A stretch of DNA of 28,366 bases. Origin: CAYUQT01 sp964596165 (GTDB taxonomy: Bacteria > Planctomycetota > Phycisphaerae > UBA1845 > JAFGLZ01). The translations under genes and the position numbers were made by a program. Where the stretch lies: contig CAZQTW010000075.1 of NCBI GenBank assembly GCA_964596165.1, positions 1 to 28,366 on the forward strand, written 5' to 3'. The notes under the pieces are model-generated. The model was not told the origin of the DNA, searched no databases, and saw nothing but the letters and a program-made list of their open reading frames with translations. This document shows positions 6,923-15,860 of this stretch, piece after piece (position 1 is the stretch's first letter; every line of letters starts with the position of its first letter).

Positions 6923-9907
6923 CTAGGGCCGGCGGTTGAGCATCTCATGGACTTTTCGGAGGAGCTTCCAGGAACTGAAAGGTTTCTGGATCAGGTCAAA
7001 GCCCTTGCTGGGAAGGTGGTCCGACTCCAGCACGCTGAAACTGTAACCGCTTGAGAAGAGGATCTTCGCGTCCGGTTTTTGGGCGATGATGTTTTCATAC
7101 ACGATTCGGCCGCTCTTCTTGGGCATGACGGCGTCCAAGATGCAGAGGTCAATCTCATCGGCATTTTCCTCGTAGCAGCGGATTGCCGCTTCACCGTCGC
7201 CGACGGCCAGGACCGCGTAGCCGGCGTCCTGCAGGACGTGCAGGGTGAAGTTGCGCACCAGTTCGTCGTCCTCCGCGAGCAGGATCGTCTCACCATGTCC
7301 CTGAAGCGGCGGTGCTTCCTCCGCCGGAGAGACGGCTGCGGTTTCTTCCTTCTTCCGAACCGGCAAATAGATGCTGAAGACGGTTCCCTTTCCGGGGGAA
7401 CTTTCGACATTGATGAGCCCGCCGTGTTGTCTGACGATTCCATACACGGTCGCCAGGCCAAGGCCGGTTCCCTTGCCCACCTCTTTCGTGGTATAGAAAG
7501 GTTCGAAGACGTGTTCGAGCACGTCGGGGGACATGCCCGTCCCCGTATCCGAAACGCTCAGGAGTACGTAGTGGCCCGTTTGGGCCCATGGATGACTTCG
7601 TTCGAAATCCTCGTCCAGGAAAACCGCCGTCGTCTCAATTCGCAGGTTTCCCCCATTTGTCATAGCGTCGCGTGCGTTGAGGGCGAGGTTTACGAGGATC
7701 TGCTCGATATGATTCGGATCCGCGTACACGGTGGGGAGGTTGCCGTGGGCGACGGTTTCCAGCGTGATGTGTTCGCCGATCACGCGGCGGAGCATCTTGC
7801 TCATGTTCAGAATGACGTTGTCCAGATCGAGGTTTTCGCACCGCATCGTCTCGCGGCGGCTGAAAGTCAGCAGTTGACGAACCAGAATGGTGGCTCGCGA
7901 GATGGCTTGAACCACTTCCTGCAGTTCCGCATGCGGCGATTGACCGGGAACCAGGGCATGCAGAGCCCCCTCGACGTATCCCAACATGACTTGCAGAAGA
8001 TTGTTGAAGTCGTGTGCGACGCCTCCCGCCAGTTGGCCGATGGCCTCCATCTTCTGGGCGTGGCGATACTGATCTTCTAGCCTCCGCTGATCGGTTACGT
8101 CTCTACCGATACTGGCAATGCCCGCCATGTTCCCCTCGGGGGTTTTGAGAACAGTGCTGTCCCAGACGACCTGTCGTATCTCACCGCGGCGGGTCACGAC
8201 GTGTCCTTCGTGATGGCTCGGAATCTTTCCCTCCGAGATGTAACGGTTGAATCCCTTTTTGACCCGGTCTCTGTCCTTCTCAGGGATAAGGACGTCAACC
8301 CAGCAACGGCCGACGATGTCATCCTTGGGCCATCCACATAGCCTGGCCAGATGGTCGTTGCAGAAGGTGATGCGACCCTCCGTGTCGAGCATGACCGCCG
8401 CCAAGTTCACCGTCTCCAGGATGTCTCGAAATCGTCGTTCGGACTCCCGGAGAGCCTCCAGCATGCGCTTGTGTTCGGTGACGTCGCGGCACGTCAAAAG
8501 AACCCCGCCGATTCCCGGCTGATTCAGCAGGTTCTTTCCGATGGCCTCCACATGGATCCAGGAACCGTTGGCATGACGGAACCTAAACTCGACCGGCACG
8601 TGGGGATCGATATCGTTGATGACGTCTTGGAAGCACTTCGCCGCGAACTCCAAGTCGTCCGGATGAATGTACTTGAACGCCTTCGTTCCGATCAGCCGGG
8701 CCGGATCGTGTCCGGCGATTCGTTGAATGGATGGGCTGACGTAGATGAATTCCCCGTCGATCGTGTGGATGGACATGACATCCGAAGCGTATTGCACGAT
8801 CGAACGGAATCGCGCTTCACTGGCGAGCAAGGCCTCTTCGGCCTGCATGCGTTGGGCCAGGAAGTCCTGCAACCGTCCGAGAAGCCCGTCGAACGCGTTA
8901 CAGAGCTCCGACAACTCATCGTTGCCCGAGATGGCCAATCGCGCCGAGAGGTCCGACCCCGATCGGATGCTCTGGACGAAGGTATGAAGGTGCGTCAATC
9001 GCCGCAAGATGAGTCTGTTCACGAGGATAAGCGTCGTGCCGCCGGCAGCCACCCCGACGATCAGGACTGCCGTCAGGATGTACGCAAGATCGCGGCGCAA
9101 GCCGGTATGGAACTCTCTGTTCGCGCCGATCAGAAGCACGGCGGTCGGCTGTTGGGATCCGTCGCGGACAAGCCCGTAGGCCACGATGTCGCGATCGCTG
9201 ATGGGGCGTGAGACCACCGCCTGGGGATTCGAGGACGACAGAAGTTCGTCTCGGACATCGTTGGGGATTCGCGAGTCGCCGAGTGGAAGGAGGGAGAACT
9301 CCAACTGGGCCAGTTCCGAGATTCGCTCAATCCAGGACGCGTTGACGGGCCTTCCTACGATCAGAGCGCCGCGGATGGGTCCGGTGAACTGACTTGTGAG
9401 GATGGGGCGCGACGCCAGGAGCACCGGACCGTCCGGAAGGCTCCACACGCCGGATGTGGTGCTGTTGGGGTCTTCGTGCCGCACGAGGGGACTGTCCGCG
9501 GTCAACAAGCCGACCAGGCCACGGGGGACAGGCACTTCCTTCTCCGACTCAAGGTCGAAGCTCTTTGAGTAAACGATCTTTCCGGTTCGATTGACGAAGA
9601 CCATGAACCCAAATCGATTCTGTTTGAACGTTGAGTACGTCACGTTGGACCGAATGTAGGCCTCATTGCCGTCTTGAATGAAAGCGTATGTGTCGTCCCA
9701 TCCGGCGTAGTCCGCCGTCGAACTATCCAGCTCGGACACTTCGTAGGACACTGCTGCCTGTGCACGAAGCACTCTCTGCTTCATCTGACGCCTATCGCTC
9801 TTGGCCGCTTGCCTCGCCATTAAGAGGCCGGCAATGAGCGTAATGGTCGCGATAATGAAAGAGAGAGTGGTGCCGATTATGAGGAAGGTCTTGGTCCGAA
9901 CCGTCAT
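6923..9907 (-). CDS. Membrane hybrid histidine kinase (CHASE4-HAMP-PAS-PAS-HisKA-HATPase-REC)
   Basis: The 994-residue product has a membrane segment at about 8-30, an extracytoplasmic CHASE4-like sensor at about 45-265 (SSTADYAGWDDTYAF, RFGFMVFVNRTGKIVYS), a second membrane segment at about 275-298 and a HAMP linker to about 355. Two PAS domains follow at about 362-480 and 488-610. The phosphoacceptor His is H632 in LAGGVAHDFNNLL. The ATPase part shows NLALNARDAM, DTGTGM and GKGTGLGLA. A receiver domain at about 873-990 has the acidic pair EDD at 880-882 and phospho-site Asp925 (ILDAVMP). CHASE4 senses an unknown small ligand outside the cell. No cognate regulator with an output domain lies next to it, so the receiver probably passes the phosphate to a remote partner or a phosphotransfer protein. 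Confidence 0.95.
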   Translation of the reverse strand: MTVRTKTFLIIGTTLSFIIATITLIAGLLMARQAAKSDRRQMKQRVLRAQAAVSYEVSELDSSTADYAGWDDTYAFIQDGNEAYIRSNVTYSTFKQNRFGFMVFVNRTGKIVYSKSFDLESEKEVPVPRGLVGLLTADSPLVRHEDPNSTTSGVWSLPDGPVLLASRPILTSQFTGPIRGALIVGRPVNASWIERISELAQLEFSLLPLGDSRIPNDVRDELLSSSNPQAVVSRPISDRDIVAYGLVRDGSQQPTAVLLIGANREFHTGLRRDLAYILTAVLIVGVAAGGTTLILVNRLILRRLTHLHTFVQSIRSGSDLSARLAISGNDELSELCNAFDGLLGRLQDFLAQRMQAEEALLASEARFRSIVQYASDVMSIHTIDGEFIYVSPSIQRIAGHDPARLIGTKAFKYIHPDDLEFAAKCFQDVINDIDPHVPVEFRFRHANGSWIHVEAIGKNLLNQPGIGGVLLTCRDVTEHKRMLEALRESERRFRDILETVNLAAVMLDTEGRITFCNDHLARLCGWPKDDIVGRCWVDVLIPEKDRDRVKKGFNRYISEGKIPSHHEGHVVTRRGEIRQVVWDSTVLKTPEGNMAGIASIGRDVTDQRRLEDQYRHAQKMEAIGQLAGGVAHDFNNLLQVMLGYVEGALHALVPGQSPHAELQEVVQAISRATILVRQLLTFSRRETMRCENLDLDNVILNMSKMLRRVIGEHITLETVAHGNLPTVYADPNHIEQILVNLALNARDAMTNGGNLRIETTAVFLDEDFERSHPWAQTGHYVLLSVSDTGTGMSPDVLEHVFEPFYTTKEVGKGTGLGLATVYGIVRQHGGLINVESSPGKGTVFSIYLPVRKKEETAAVSPAEEAPPLQGHGETILLAEDDELVRNFTLHVLQDAGYAVLAVGDGEAAIRCYEENADEIDLCILDAVMPKKSGRIVYENIIAQKPDAKILFSSGYSFSVLESDHLPSKGFDLIQKPFSSWKLLRKVHEMLNRRP

Positions 9908-9958
9908 GAGACCGTCCGCCTTTATGCGACGACATGAGGACCCGCAGGCATATCCCTT

Positions 9959-9968
9959 CAGTATACTG
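9959..9968 (-). promoter_or_regulatory. Possible -10 element of the hybrid kinase gene
   Basis: A perfect 10-bp palindrome CAGTATACTG contains TATACT on the minus strand, about 55 bases upstream of the kinase ATG. No convincing -35 hexamer is found at 16-18 bases, so it may equally be an operator half. Confidence 0.3.
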
Positions 9969-9986
9969 TACTCCCGGTGACGGCGT

Positions 9987-10217
9987 ATGACCCAACATGC
10001 GAGAAATCACCGTTACGGGACCTCGACGACAGGCGTTGCGATCGTCCGGGGCATCCGTTTCGGGAAGACGACGGTCGAAACGATCCGGGCCTTTGTGAAC
10101 CGCGCGATGTTCGCGGCGGGTCGTGACAAGACCGTCCCCGGGCGAGCCCGATCGGCATTTCGCCCGGACTATCAGCCGGATCGGACGGTGTCCAAGGTGG
10201 GGTTTCGGGTCGTGGGT
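9987..10217 (+). pseudogene. Possible C-terminal remnant of a formylglycine-generating-enzyme family gene
   Basis: An open frame shows VAIVRGIRF at residues 17-25 and, about 45 residues later, KVGFRVV at 70-76. In the FGE-sulfatase (SUMF1-like) family the C-terminus has the same order: a VVRGGSW-type strand, an Arg-rich stretch and a closing VGFRVV. Here the first motif has lost the Gly-Ser-Trp, no upstream domain is present, and the frame runs on into the antisense of the amidohydrolase gene. The reading is a degraded tail of such a gene. Chance similarity is possible. Outside this frame the 9908-10323 gap shows no gene. Confidence 0.35.
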
Positions 10218-10323
10218 GACGTCGATCGGGTGTCGTGGCCCGGGCAAGCCGGACAGACGCGCGTGCTCATCCTGGGGCAATCGAGCCCGTGGAGCGCGGT
10301 CCGAAACGCTGTCCGTTTTCTCG

Positions 10324-12006
10324 TCACGTGGCTTGATAGACCTTCTTTCCGGCCAGGAAGGTCATCTCCGGTCGCAGCGCCATGACCTCCTGTCCCGTTC
10401 GGATCCTGCGAAGGTCGTTGTTCCAGATCACGAAGTCGGCGTACTTTCCGGTCTCGAGCGAACCGAGTTCCTTCTCGTCAAATGCGGTGTAGGCACCTTC
10501 GATCGTATGATGTCTCAGGGCATCCATGAATGAGATGGCCTCGGACAGATCGAGTCTGCGGCCGCCGGGGACCTTTCGGTCCATGGCGCAGCGGATGCTG
10601 TCCAACGGGGAGTGCGTGGGGAATGCCGGAACATCCGCGCCGAAACAGACATGTACCCCTTCCTTCTCGAACGTTCGCATGGGCAGCATCGTGTCGACGA
10701 CCTTGTTGCCGAGCTTTTCCGCGAAATCGTTCGCCTTCAGTTCGACATAAACGGGCTGCGTGCAAACCGGCACGCCCAGATCGGCGGTCCGCTTAATCGA
10801 GTCCTTCTTGCGCAGGGGGTAATGCTCGATCCGGTGGCGTCGCCTGCGGCACTCCGCCGCGCTGCCCGATGCCTTGGCGTAGGCCGTCAGCGTCCAGTCG
10901 ACGCCCTTGTCGCCTACGGCGTGCACGTCGGCCTGGAGGCCGGCGCGGTGAATCGTAGCGATGATCTCCTCGAACTGAGGCTGGGGGTGCATCGGAATGG
11001 CCAGGTGGCGGTGCTCCGCCGGGATATTGTACATCAGCGCATAGCCGTCGACGGCCAGCTTGATTCCCTGGAGCCGAACGAGCGGGCCTTCGTAACGCGT
11101 CAACTTCTGCGCGCCGATTCGTGCATGCTCCAGGTTCTTGGCGTAGGGGTAGACGCGGATCCGACAGGGGAGCTGTCCCGACCGTTCGAGGCGGATGTAT
11201 ACCTTGGCCTGCTCAACGCCGCAGAAATTGTCGTGAATACACGTCACGCCAAGCCCGGCGAACTGCTTGATGGCCCAGACCGCGCACTCCATCTGCCCCT
11301 TGTCATCCAGTTCGGGCTGATGCACCGAATAGATGGCCGGGTAGTGAATCAGTACGCCGTCCGGAACGCCGCTCTTGTCGCGGATGTACTTCCCCCCGTA
11401 CGGGTCTTGGGTGCTTGCGCTAAGCAGATTCGCTTGCCTGAGCGCCAACGTGTTTGCCACGCCGAACTGCCCGCCCCAGTGAATGATCAGAACGGGGTGG
11501 TTGGGGACGGCCTCGTCCAGTTCCCATCGCCGGGGAAACCGCCTCTCCTGGAACGTGTCGAATCCCCGGCCGACGATCCACTCACCGGGCGGTCTGCCGT
11601 TGGCGGCGTTGGCCAACTCACGGTTCAGTGTGGCGAACGAGTGGACCTTCGGCGGTCGAAGGATGACGAACGTGAGCTGCATCTGGCCGAAGCCGATGAG
11701 ATGGCTGTGCGCGTCAATCAGGCCGGGACTGACGCAGCGACCGCCCGCATCGACAACCTGCGTTCGGGGCGAGGCGAGGGGTTCGACGTCCTTTACGCTG
11801 CCCACGGCGAGGATCCGGCCATTGCGGACGGCCATCGCCTCGGCGAACGGTTGCTGGGGGTTCATGGTGACGATCACGGCATTCCGGATGAGCGTCTCGG
11901 CGGATTCATCGGCCTGCGCCCAAACGCGAGGTGTTGAGCGAAGAACCGTTGTGGAAACGGCCGTCGTACCCCATTTCAGAAACGTCCTTCGGTTCATGGT
12001 CGCCAT
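10324..12006 (-). CDS. Tat-exported amidohydrolase (YtcJ-like metal-dependent hydrolase)
   Basis: Start chosen at 12006: AAGGAG lies 9 bases upstream and the product opens MATMNRRTFLKWG, a twin-arginine signal, with a cleavage region near VWAQA at about 28-32. The mature protein (560 residues in all) has the amidohydrolase composite layout: an N-terminal beta-sandwich strand (LIRNAVIVTMNP), the metal site GLIDAHSHL with His100 and His102, DVHAVGDKG and HRIEHYPL with further metal-binding His residues, FGADVPAFP with a conserved Asp, and a C-terminal sandwich closing with TGKYADFVIWNNDL. The pattern fits the YtcJ-like branch. The substrate is not known, although hydrolysis of an amide or ring C-N bond is expected. 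It is monocistronic by spacing. Confidence 0.9.
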   Translation of the reverse strand: MATMNRRTFLKWGTTAVSTTVLRSTPRVWAQADESAETLIRNAVIVTMNPQQPFAEAMAVRNGRILAVGSVKDVEPLASPRTQVVDAGGRCVSPGLIDAHSHLIGFGQMQLTFVILRPPKVHSFATLNRELANAANGRPPGEWIVGRGFDTFQERRFPRRWELDEAVPNHPVLIIHWGGQFGVANTLALRQANLLSASTQDPYGGKYIRDKSGVPDGVLIHYPAIYSVHQPELDDKGQMECAVWAIKQFAGLGVTCIHDNFCGVEQAKVYIRLERSGQLPCRIRVYPYAKNLEHARIGAQKLTRYEGPLVRLQGIKLAVDGYALMYNIPAEHRHLAIPMHPQPQFEEIIATIHRAGLQADVHAVGDKGVDWTLTAYAKASGSAAECRRRRHRIEHYPLRKKDSIKRTADLGVPVCTQPVYVELKANDFAEKLGNKVVDTMLPMRTFEKEGVHVCFGADVPAFPTHSPLDSIRCAMDRKVPGGRRLDLSEAISFMDALRHHTIEGAYTAFDEKELGSLETGKYADFVIWNNDLRRIRTGQEVMALRPEMTFLAGKKVYQAT

Positions 12007-12327
12007 GAAACAGTGCTCCTTCTTCGCGCCGTGTGCATCGAGACAGCCGGAGAGGGGCGTTCCCTTTTGCTTCGTTCGGACCCGGCGCAGGCGGAAATCC
12101 ACACACCCCGGCTTCGCAACGAACGGGCGGACGTGTTCACGATTCGTGTCTTGCGATCGACATGTGACTCCTACCGCACAACACCACCATAGCATGGGGA
12201 TTTGGACGCGTCAAGCAAGGAGGAACGACCCGTCGGATACTCCGATCGCATGGGACCTCAGGGATGCATCGGAGGACCGTGGTGCCTGCCTGTCCGGCGG
12301 GAACCGCCCCCCGTGTTCCGGTTGCGA

Positions 12328-13377
12328 TTACGGCATGCCGATCGCTTCGGAGATCCCGCGTTGGGCGAAGACGAGCCCCAAGACCATATCGAACATCTTG
12401 GGCACGTCCATGATGGTGAACATTCGTTCGGGCCAGATGTCTCGCTGAAGGTTCACATGCCCATCGTAGTACGCCAAGCTGCCCATTTCGACCCTGGTGG
12501 GTTTGCCGCCCGAATCCAACGGATAGCCGGGCATCTGGGCGCCGTGATAGCGACCGATCTCGTCGCCGACCGGGTAGTAGATCGTGTCGCAGCCCATCCA
12601 GGCGCCGGTAACCAGATCTCGGTTCGGGTGGCTGTCCGTGAGGACCACCGTGGGGTCGCCGGCGACGTTTCGGTTCCACCACTCATCGTAAAGCATGGGG
12701 AGTGTCCCGGGGGAGTAGACTTGGCTCAGTCTCATGATGTGTCCGGGCGCTCCCAGTTGAATCGTCAGCGATTCCGGCTCCCACCAATCCGATTCCTGCC
12801 GAACCGAAGGCGGCAGGATCCACTTCCGTCCGAGGATCGAGCGTGTGTAGTTGAAGGCGTTCTGCGACTTTCCACCGTCGGTGATACGTTCGAACTCCGG
12901 ACAACGATACAGGTTCACAAACCGTGCGTATGGGAAAAGGGATCCGCTTCGAGGTACCCAGCCCGCGGGCCATTCCTCCTCGCGGGTAAACCAGATGGTG
13001 TTTCCGGTGACTCCCTGAACCGTGCCGACGATAGTCTTGCTGCACCATTCTTCCAGATAGGCCCACTCGCGATCGGTATGGCTAGATAGGTCGTACGGTG
13101 CATGGGAGGTGTCGTCGCTGAGGTCTTTCAGGTCGTCCCATCCGAGTCCAAGAAACGGCGGAGTCTCCGCGTAGTCCTCCGCATACAGAATCATCGACTT
13201 GCAGAGTTGGCTGATGCGGCTGGCGCAGAGCGTCATTCTGGCCTGTCGGCGTGCCTTGTTGAGCGACGGCAACAGGATGGAGATGAGTAACGCGATGATG
13301 GCTACGACCACCAACAGCTCGATGAGGGTGAATGCTCGTATCGGGTACCTCACAGGCGAACACGATCGTCTGGTCAT
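12328..13377 (-). CDS. Prepilin-type N-terminal domain protein (planctomycete pseudopilin family)
   Basis: ATG 13377 has a GGAG site 8 bases upstream and gives 349 residues. The upstream in-frame GTG (13428) has none. Residues 14-38 form the type IV prepilin motif RAFTLIELLVVVAIIALLIS, with Glu20 at +5 and Ala15 instead of the usual Gly before the cleavage site. The rest is an extracytoplasmic globular part with many Trp residues. Near the C-terminus MGSLAYYDGHVNLQ resembles the H-x-DG type closing segment of the large pseudopilin-like families in planctomycetes. Such proteins are processed by a prepilin peptidase and anchored by the hydrophobic helix, but their individual roles are mostly unknown. 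Confidence 0.9.
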   Translation of the reverse strand: MTRRSCSPVRYPIRAFTLIELLVVVAIIALLISILLPSLNKARRQARMTLCASRISQLCKSMILYAEDYAETPPFLGLGWDDLKDLSDDTSHAPYDLSSHTDREWAYLEEWCSKTIVGTVQGVTGNTIWFTREEEWPAGWVPRSGSLFPYARFVNLYRCPEFERITDGGKSQNAFNYTRSILGRKWILPPSVRQESDWWEPESLTIQLGAPGHIMRLSQVYSPGTLPMLYDEWWNRNVAGDPTVVLTDSHPNRDLVTGAWMGCDTIYYPVGDEIGRYHGAQMPGYPLDSGGKPTRVEMGSLAYYDGHVNLQRDIWPERMFTIMDVPKMFDMVLGLVFAQRGISEAIGMP

Positions 13378-13867
13378 TGTCGTCTCCGCGATATCTTCCA
13401 ATAAGCGATCTCTTATGCGAGGGAACACGGCGTCTTGGACTCAACGCTCCACAGCGGAAAGGGATCGAAGACCGCGGTCCGGTTCTTCCGATCCATGTTG
13501 CTCGGTACGCCAGCGGCGGAAACCGCCGCCGGCACAAACTGAATTCTCGTTGCCGAATCCTACGCCGTCCGTGTGAACGGTTGATTAAGAGCCGGTTAGT
13601 TCTCCGCCTGGGGGGGCGAACGGCGCATTCTGACAAAGTCGGTCGATCCGATCCGCAATCGGCTTATCGGGAGTGGAAGGGGGCGCGGTCCCGCGCGTTT
13701 CAGTGTACCAAGCCGGTCGATCTTCACTTGGGCTGGGGCAGGGCCGAAGGTGCTTGCAGGGTGCCGTCCGTTCTCCGGCGCAGTGACATTAGGGTCGGTC
13801 CTGAACGAACCGAATGTCAGGACAAGGGTGCAGAGGCGGAGGAACGATTCGGTAGTCGCTCGTAGTC
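13378..13867. other. Intergenic region with one imperfect hairpin
   Basis: Open frames here are without ribosome sites and look like noise. An inverted repeat at 13784-13819 pairs TGACATT with AATGTCA and, inside, CGGT with ACCG, with a 5-base bulge on one side and a 9-base loop. Without a T run it is not a typical terminator. Confidence 0.4.
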
Positions 13868-15010
13868 TCAGGCGGTTACCGGTATCTCCATGCCCATATC
13901 GACGATGGTTTGGCGAACGGCAGCCAAGACGTCGCGGACGTCGGACTCGAAGATTCGTCCGATCGTGCCGATACGGAAACAGTCCGCATTGCTGACCTTG
14001 CCGGGATAGATGACATAACCCTTCTCGTTCAGCCGCTCGTAGAAGTCGTCAAACTTGAATCGCGGGTGCCTCGGATACAGGAACGAGGTGATGATGTGCC
14101 CCTGCACCTCCGGCCGCAGATACTCCCGGAAGCCCATCGCTCGCATGCCGGACATCAGGAGTTCGTAATTGCTCCGATATCGTGAGGCCCGTCCCTCGAC
14201 TCCGCCTTCCTGCTCTAGCTCCAGCAGGGCTTGGTGGAAGGCCAGAAGGGCATGCGTCGGTGGGGTGAACCGGAACTGTCCGTTGCCCTCGAGTCCCTTC
14301 CATTGTCCGAGCAGATCCAAGCTCATGCTGCGGGCGTATCCTTCGGTAGCCGCCAGGGCCTCGGTCCTGGCCAGGACGAAACCGAATCCAGGGACGCCCT
14401 CAATGCACTTGTTGGCCGACGAGACGATGTAGTCAATTCCACATTCGGCCACATTCAATGGGATGGCGCCGAAGCTGCTCATCGCGTCCACGAAGTAAAG
14501 CCGCCCATGCCGCTTAACAACGGCTCCAATGTCCTTGATGGGGTTGATGATGCCGGTGGTCGTTTCACAATGAATCACCGCCACATGGGTCACGGACTTG
14601 TCCGCGTAGAGTCTTGCGTCTATTTCCGAAACCCTGGGCAATTCGTTTTCGGGGCATTCCAGTGATTCCACGTCGATCTTCAGCACGGAGGCCATCTTGG
14701 CGATCCGCTTGCCGTAGGCGCCGTTGACGATCACGAGCAATTTGCCGCCAGGCGGTATGGCCGATGAGACGACCGATTCGACGGCAAACGTGCCGCTACC
14801 CTGCATGAGGATTGCCTCATACTTCCCTTTAGACACGCCGGCTAATGCGAGCAAGCGACCTCGGATGTCCTTGATGAGTCGGATGAACTCGAAATCGCGG
14901 GACCCCAGGTCCCGCAGCATGGCTTGCTTGACCGTCCGGCTGGTCGTCAGCGGACCTGGGGTGAAGAGGATCTTGTCTTTGGATCCGCTGATGCGCTGTG
15001 TCTGGCTCAT
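13868..15010 (-). CDS. phnW: 2-aminoethylphosphonate:pyruvate transaminase
   Basis: The 380-residue product matches the PhnW family over its length. ILFTPGPLTTS near the N-terminus (about 14-24) is the typical start, MQGSGTFAVES at 69-79 holds the phosphate-binding turn, FVDAMSSFG at 173-181 carries the Asp (D175) that contacts the cofactor ring, and SSANKCIEGVPGF at 197-209 carries the PLP lysine, K201. The enzyme moves the amino group of 2-aminoethylphosphonate to pyruvate, giving phosphonoacetaldehyde and alanine. It serves either phosphonate breakdown or, in reverse, synthesis of aminoethylphosphonate. AAGGAG lies 6-7 bases before the ATG. No phosphonatase, PEP mutase or transporter is nearby, but the assembly gap starts 150 bases upstream. 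Confidence 0.92.
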   Translation of the reverse strand: MSQTQRISGSKDKILFTPGPLTTSRTVKQAMLRDLGSRDFEFIRLIKDIRGRLLALAGVSKGKYEAILMQGSGTFAVESVVSSAIPPGGKLLVIVNGAYGKRIAKMASVLKIDVESLECPENELPRVSEIDARLYADKSVTHVAVIHCETTTGIINPIKDIGAVVKRHGRLYFVDAMSSFGAIPLNVAECGIDYIVSSANKCIEGVPGFGFVLARTEALAATEGYARSMSLDLLGQWKGLEGNGQFRFTPPTHALLAFHQALLELEQEGGVEGRASRYRSNYELLMSGMRAMGFREYLRPEVQGHIITSFLYPRHPRFKFDDFYERLNEKGYVIYPGKVSNADCFRIGTIGRIFESDVRDVLAAVRQTIVDMGMEIPVTA

Positions 15011-15158
15011 CCACCTCTCCTTGCGAAACGGCGTTCTTGCGATCTGTCTCCGAAGGCTTGTTCCTGATACGGCAGAAAACCGGCAACCATGATACGGAAG
15101 GCGGGCGCGTTGTAAATGAAGCGATGAGCGAATCCGACGGCATCATCCTTAGGGGGCG

Positions 15159-15168
15159 NNNNNNNNNN
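15159..15168. other. Assembly gap (10 N)
   Basis: Ten N in a row mark a scaffold join. The true distance between the flanks is unknown, so the phnW upstream region may be missing genes. Confidence 0.99.
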
Positions 15169-15172
15169 CCGC

Positions 15173-15210
15173 CACACACACCCCCTCCCCACCCCCCTCC
15201 TCCCCCTCCT
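15173..15210 (+). repeat. C-rich low-complexity tract at a contig end
   Basis: Just after the gap about 38 bases consist almost only of C with a few A and T (CACACA, then CCCCCT, CCCCA and CTCCTCC units). This is either a real polypyrimidine tract that broke the assembly or low-quality read ends. Confidence 0.7.
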
Positions 15211-15860
15211 GGCGGGCGGCGCGGCGGCCCCGGGCAATGCATGCCGCCGAATCGGAAGGTTTCCCCACGATGCCTCGACGCGCGCACTGCGTATTGAACA
15301 GAGCGTGGCCCCCGGGGGGACCGGAGGCCATGGCTCGGGCGCGGCAGTGAGTGAGGGTTCAGTGGCGCCGGCTGCGCGCCCCGTTCGAGCGTGGACCGCA
15401 GGACGCGGTTCGATATGAGGAGAAACGGCATGGGTATCTGACGGCTGCGGACGACGTGGGTCTTCTCGAACACGCAAGAACATCTTGTCCCGGCCCGTTG
15501 TTGGACCTGTGGCGTCTTGAAGCGGTCGCTATTCGTCCTTTCAGTCGCATCATCTGGCTGTCGGCCGAAGCGCTGCCACGGTTTCCGTTTGGGGATTGAC
15601 TACCGGGATCAGACCCGGGCTTTGCGAGACCGCAACCAACCGCGCCGAACCCCGCCGTACTCTCTCGGCTTTCTGTCGTCGACCAGACAGTGCAGCAGGC
15701 AAGTTGCGAGGGTATCGGGCGAGTCATTGTGCGGCCGCATAGCCCCCATTGCTCCGCGGTCCTTCGGATTCCGTTCTCGTGCATTCATTCGTTCACCCGT
15801 TCGCCGTGCGGACTCTCGAGCCACTCAGAACGATTGACTTTCCTTCCAAGCATACTCCTC

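Larger units (their letters stand above)
15011..15860. other. Gene-poor stretch around the assembly gap
   Basis: No frame on either strand shows a recognisable domain or a good ribosome site. The only clear structure is the 10-N gap at 15159-15168 and the C-rich tract after it. The part from 15211 to 15860 is moderately GC-rich without repeats. Decayed genes are possible but cannot be named. Confidence 0.5.

Noticed and set aside
9792..10280. Minus-strand frame extending across the kinase start
   Set aside because: It has no domain and overlaps the membrane start of the kinase in another frame.
10612..11937. Plus-strand open frame of 441 codons
   Set aside because: It is the antisense shadow of the amidohydrolase gene.
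13332..13865. Plus-strand frame of 177 codons in the gap before phnW
   Set aside because: It has Arg-rich, noise-like composition, no ribosome site and partly overlaps the prepilin gene.
15359..15824. Minus-strand frames after the gap
   Set aside because: The translations are rich in Arg and Ser without any motif, and no start has a ribosome site.
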